Of a stretch of 64,000 nt of DNA, positions 61,889-64,000 are shown piece after piece. Position numbers and translations under genes: made by a program. This stretch comes from JADJDM01 sp044352985 (GTDB taxonomy: Bacteria; Bacteroidota; Bacteroidia; B-17B0; Aurantibacillaceae), in NCBI GenBank assembly GCA_044352985.1, contig JBILCU010000003.1, positions 62,001-126,000 on the forward strand, read 5' to 3'. How positions within the stretch are numbered: the first letter of the stretch is position 1; every line of letters starts with the position of its first letter. The notes under the pieces are model-generated. The model was not told the origin of the DNA. It searched no databases and saw only the letters and a program-made list of their open reading frames with translations.

Positions 61889-64000
61889 ATGAATACAGAT
61901 ACATTTGTTAGCCGTCACAACGGTCCGGGAAAAACCGAAGTTCAGGAAATGTTAAACAAAATTGGTGTTTCTTCTGTTGAAGAACTGATTAAGCAAACTG
62001 TTCCTCAAAATATTCGTCTGAAAGAAGAATTAAAAGTGGGCAAGGCTATGACAGAATACCAGTATCTGAAACATTTAAAAAAATTATCACAAAAAAATAA
62101 AGTATTCAGATCTTACATTGGTTTAGGTTACTACAATAATATTTTACCATCTGTTATTCAACGTAATATACTTGAAAATCCAGGTTGGTATACAGCTTAT
62201 ACACCTTATCAGGCTGAAATTGCTCAAGGTCGTTTGGAGGCATTATTAAATTACCAAACCATGGTAACTGATTTAACTGCTCTTCCAATAGCAAATGCGT
62301 CTTTGTTAGATGAATCCACTGCTGCAGCTGAGGCGGTATTTATGTTTTACTCCAGCAGAAGTAAATCAAAACAAAACGCACATAAATTTTTCATCAGTGA
62401 AACAACTTTCCCACAAACTATTGATGTAATTAAAACACGTGCGGTTCCTGTAGGAATTGAAGTTGTAGTTGGTAAAACAGAAGCATTTGATTTTAATGAT
62501 GAATTTTTCGGGGCATGCATTCAGTATCCTGACTTAAATGGCGAAATCAACAACTACAAATCATTTGTTGAATCTTGTCATTTAAAAGAAATTCAAGTAG
62601 TTGTTGCTTCAGATTTATTAGCGCTAGCATTAATCTCTCCTCCGGGTGAGTGGGGTGCAGATTGTGTGGTGGGTAATTCACAACGTTTTGGTGTTCCTCT
62701 TGGTTATGGCGGACCTCACGCAGCTTTCTTTGCATGTAAGGAAGATTATAAACGATTAATTCCGGGAAGAATTATTGGAGTAAGCGTGGATGCAGAAGGT
62801 AACAAAGCATTGCGCATGGCACTTCAAACCCGTGAACAACACATTAAACGCGATAAAGCAACTTCTAACATTTGTACTGCCCAGGCATTATTAGCTATTA
62901 TGGCGAGTATGTATGCAGTTTATCATGGCTCGGATGGAATAAAAAATATTGCTGAAGAGGTGCATGCAAAAACAAAATTTGTTGCTGATCAACTTACAAA
63001 AAAAGGCTTTACTGTAACTACTAAATTGTTTTTTGACACCATTGTTGTAGAAGTTAAGAATGCTGAAGCAATAATGAATAAAGCTGTTTCAAAAGAAATT
63101 AATTTACGACTTGTAAATGACACTCATGTTGCCATTTCATTAGATCAAACAGTTGAGGAAAGTGATTTAACTGATTTGTTATCCGTTTTTGATATTACAA
63201 CAGCAATCAATTGGGAAAATCAAAATGTTATTTCCAGTTCATCTGCAAAAAGAACTTCAACTTACTTAACACATCAGGTGTTTAACACCCATCACAGTGA
63301 AAGTGAAATGATGCGTTACATCAAGAGTTTAGAGAATAAAGATTTATCGTTGGTTCACTCCATGATTTCCTTAGGATCATGCACGATGAAGTTAAATGCG
63401 GCATCAGAATTATTGCCTTTAACCTGGAATGAATTTGCTAATATCCATCCATTTGTGCCTCAAGATCAGGCTTTAGGTTACAAAGAAATTATTGATGAAT
63501 TAAATAAAGATTTAAGTAACATTACCGGTTTTGCCAAGATGAGTTTTCAGCCTAATTCTGGTGCTCAAGGTGAGTACGCAGGCTTGATGGTAATTCGCGC
63601 TTATCATATCGCTAACGGAAATTCACATCGTAAAATAGCTTTAATTCCTTCGTCAGCTCACGGAACTAACCCGGCAAGTGCTGCAATGGCAGGAATGAAG
63701 ATTGTGGTGGTTAAATGTGATGAAAAAGGTAATATTGATATTAATGATTTAAGAACAAAAGCAGAAGAACACAAAGATGATTTATCATGTTTGATGGTTA
63801 CTTACCCAAGTACCCATGGTGTTTACGAAGAAGGAATTACCGATATAACCAAAATCATTCACGATAACGGTGGCTTGGTGTATATGGATGGTGCAAACAT
63901 GAATGCTCAGGTTGGATTAACAAGTCCTGGTAATATTGGAGCAGATGTGTGCCATTTAAATCTGCATAAAACATTTGCTATTCCGCATGGTGGAGGCGGT
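61889..64000 (+). CDS. gcvP: Glycine dehydrogenase (decarboxylating), P-protein, 3' end outside the window
   Basis: 704 codons are present from the ATG at 61889 and the frame is open to the last base, so the gene continues beyond the window; the full protein is about 950 residues. It decarboxylates glycine in the glycine cleavage system using PLP. Seen: SRHNGPGKTEVQEMLNKIG at the N-terminus, YTAYTPYQAEIAQGRLEALL, GGPHAAFFACKEDYKRLIPG, MISLGSCTMKLNAASEL, PNSGAQGEYAGL and the PLP Lys motif NLHKTFAIPHGGGG exactly at the right edge. Single-chain type. No gcvT or gcvH is in the window. Confidence 0.95.
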   Translation, partial: MNTDTFVSRHNGPGKTEVQEMLNKIGVSSVEELIKQTVPQNIRLKEELKVGKAMTEYQYLKHLKKLSQKNKVFRSYIGLGYYNNILPSVIQRNILENPGWYTAYTPYQAEIAQGRLEALLNYQTMVTDLTALPIANASLLDESTAAAEAVFMFYSSRSKSKQNAHKFFISETTFPQTIDVIKTRAVPVGIEVVVGKTEAFDFNDEFFGACIQYPDLNGEINNYKSFVESCHLKEIQVVVASDLLALALISPPGEWGADCVVGNSQRFGVPLGYGGPHAAFFACKEDYKRLIPGRIIGVSVDAEGNKALRMALQTREQHIKRDKATSNICTAQALLAIMASMYAVYHGSDGIKNIAEEVHAKTKFVADQLTKKGFTVTTKLFFDTIVVEVKNAEAIMNKAVSKEINLRLVNDTHVAISLDQTVEESDLTDLLSVFDITTAINWENQNVISSSSAKRTSTYLTHQVFNTHHSESEMMRYIKSLENKDLSLVHSMISLGSCTMKLNAASELLPLTWNEFANIHPFVPQDQALGYKEIIDELNKDLSNITGFAKMSFQPNSGAQGEYAGLMVIRAYHIANGNSHRKIALIPSSAHGTNPASAAMAGMKIVVVKCDEKGNIDINDLRTKAEEHKDDLSCLMVTYPSTHGVYEEGITDITKIIHDNGGLVYMDGANMNAQVGLTSPGNIGADVCHLNLHKTFAIPHGGGG

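Overview
The window is a low-GC chromosomal segment of a member of the Bacteroidota. Several independent signs agree. The recognisable promoters have the form TTTG-N18..20-TAnnTTTG, and starts lack clear Shine-Dalgarno sequences. Three proteins carry type IX secretion (T9SS) C-terminal sorting domains, and a GldA-type ABC ATPase is present. There is a TonB-dependent receptor with a carboxypeptidase-like N-terminal domain, and there are DUF4199, DUF3109 and DUF4292 proteins, a Rho factor with a long acidic/basic insertion, and a futalosine-pathway MqnA. I cannot place it below phylum with confidence. I see no integrase, transposase, phage gene or CRISPR array; this is core chromosome with a few accessory operons.

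Layout. 0-4.4 kb: a TPR lipoprotein, then a leftward three-lipoprotein operon coding an MbnP-like protein, a MauG/MbnH-like diheme enzyme and a small lipoprotein. 4.5-11.1 kb: hemL facing the ileS / DksA-like / lspA operon. 11.1-11.5 kb: non-coding DNA with degenerate repeats. 11.5-17.1 kb (leftward): a nucleoside permease, a membrane protein, an acetyltransferase, RNase G, a 29-residue very basic protein missed by ordinary ORF cut-offs, a TPR protein and an HU/IHF protein. 17.3-24.0 kb (rightward): glutathione peroxidase, gldA, a nucleotidyltransferase, a TPR lipoprotein, DUF4292 and a catalytically degenerate EnvC-like protein. 24.0-30.2 kb (leftward): a lamin-tail T9SS protein, a TonB receptor and an endonuclease I T9SS protein, in that transcription order. 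30.4-35.5 kb: a PadR/membrane protein pair, gapA, dapF and a phosphohexomutase. 35.7-39.3 kb (rightward): TPR, phosphosulfolactate synthase, a HAD phosphatase and kdsB. 39.4-43.4 kb: a small exported protein and a 1211-residue repeat adhesin-like protein. 43.4-53.9 kb (leftward): rho-DUF4199-DUF3109-rsgA, guaB, aconitase, two envelope proteins and a START-like protein. 54.07 kb: tRNA with a CAU anticodon. 54.2-56.7 kb: a redoxin-like protein and queA. 57.0-64.0 kb: an acyl-CoA dehydrogenase, mqnA, an rRNA methyltransferase, an ABC permease and the first 704 codons of gcvP, which runs off the window.

The points that most deserve a second look are these: the MbnP/MbnH-like operon with a third lipoprotein; the secreted nuclease / TonB receptor / lamin-tail operon; two unrelated regulators-by-fold that both carry histone-H1-like Lys/Ala/Pro tails; phosphosulfolactate synthase followed by an atypical HAD phosphatase and kdsB; structured RNA leaders before the RNase G gene and before queA; and a PadR gene whose promoter is filled with palindromes, coupled to a membrane protein with a duplicated FK-x-MHWPGA motif. 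None of these is proven new by sequence reading alone.
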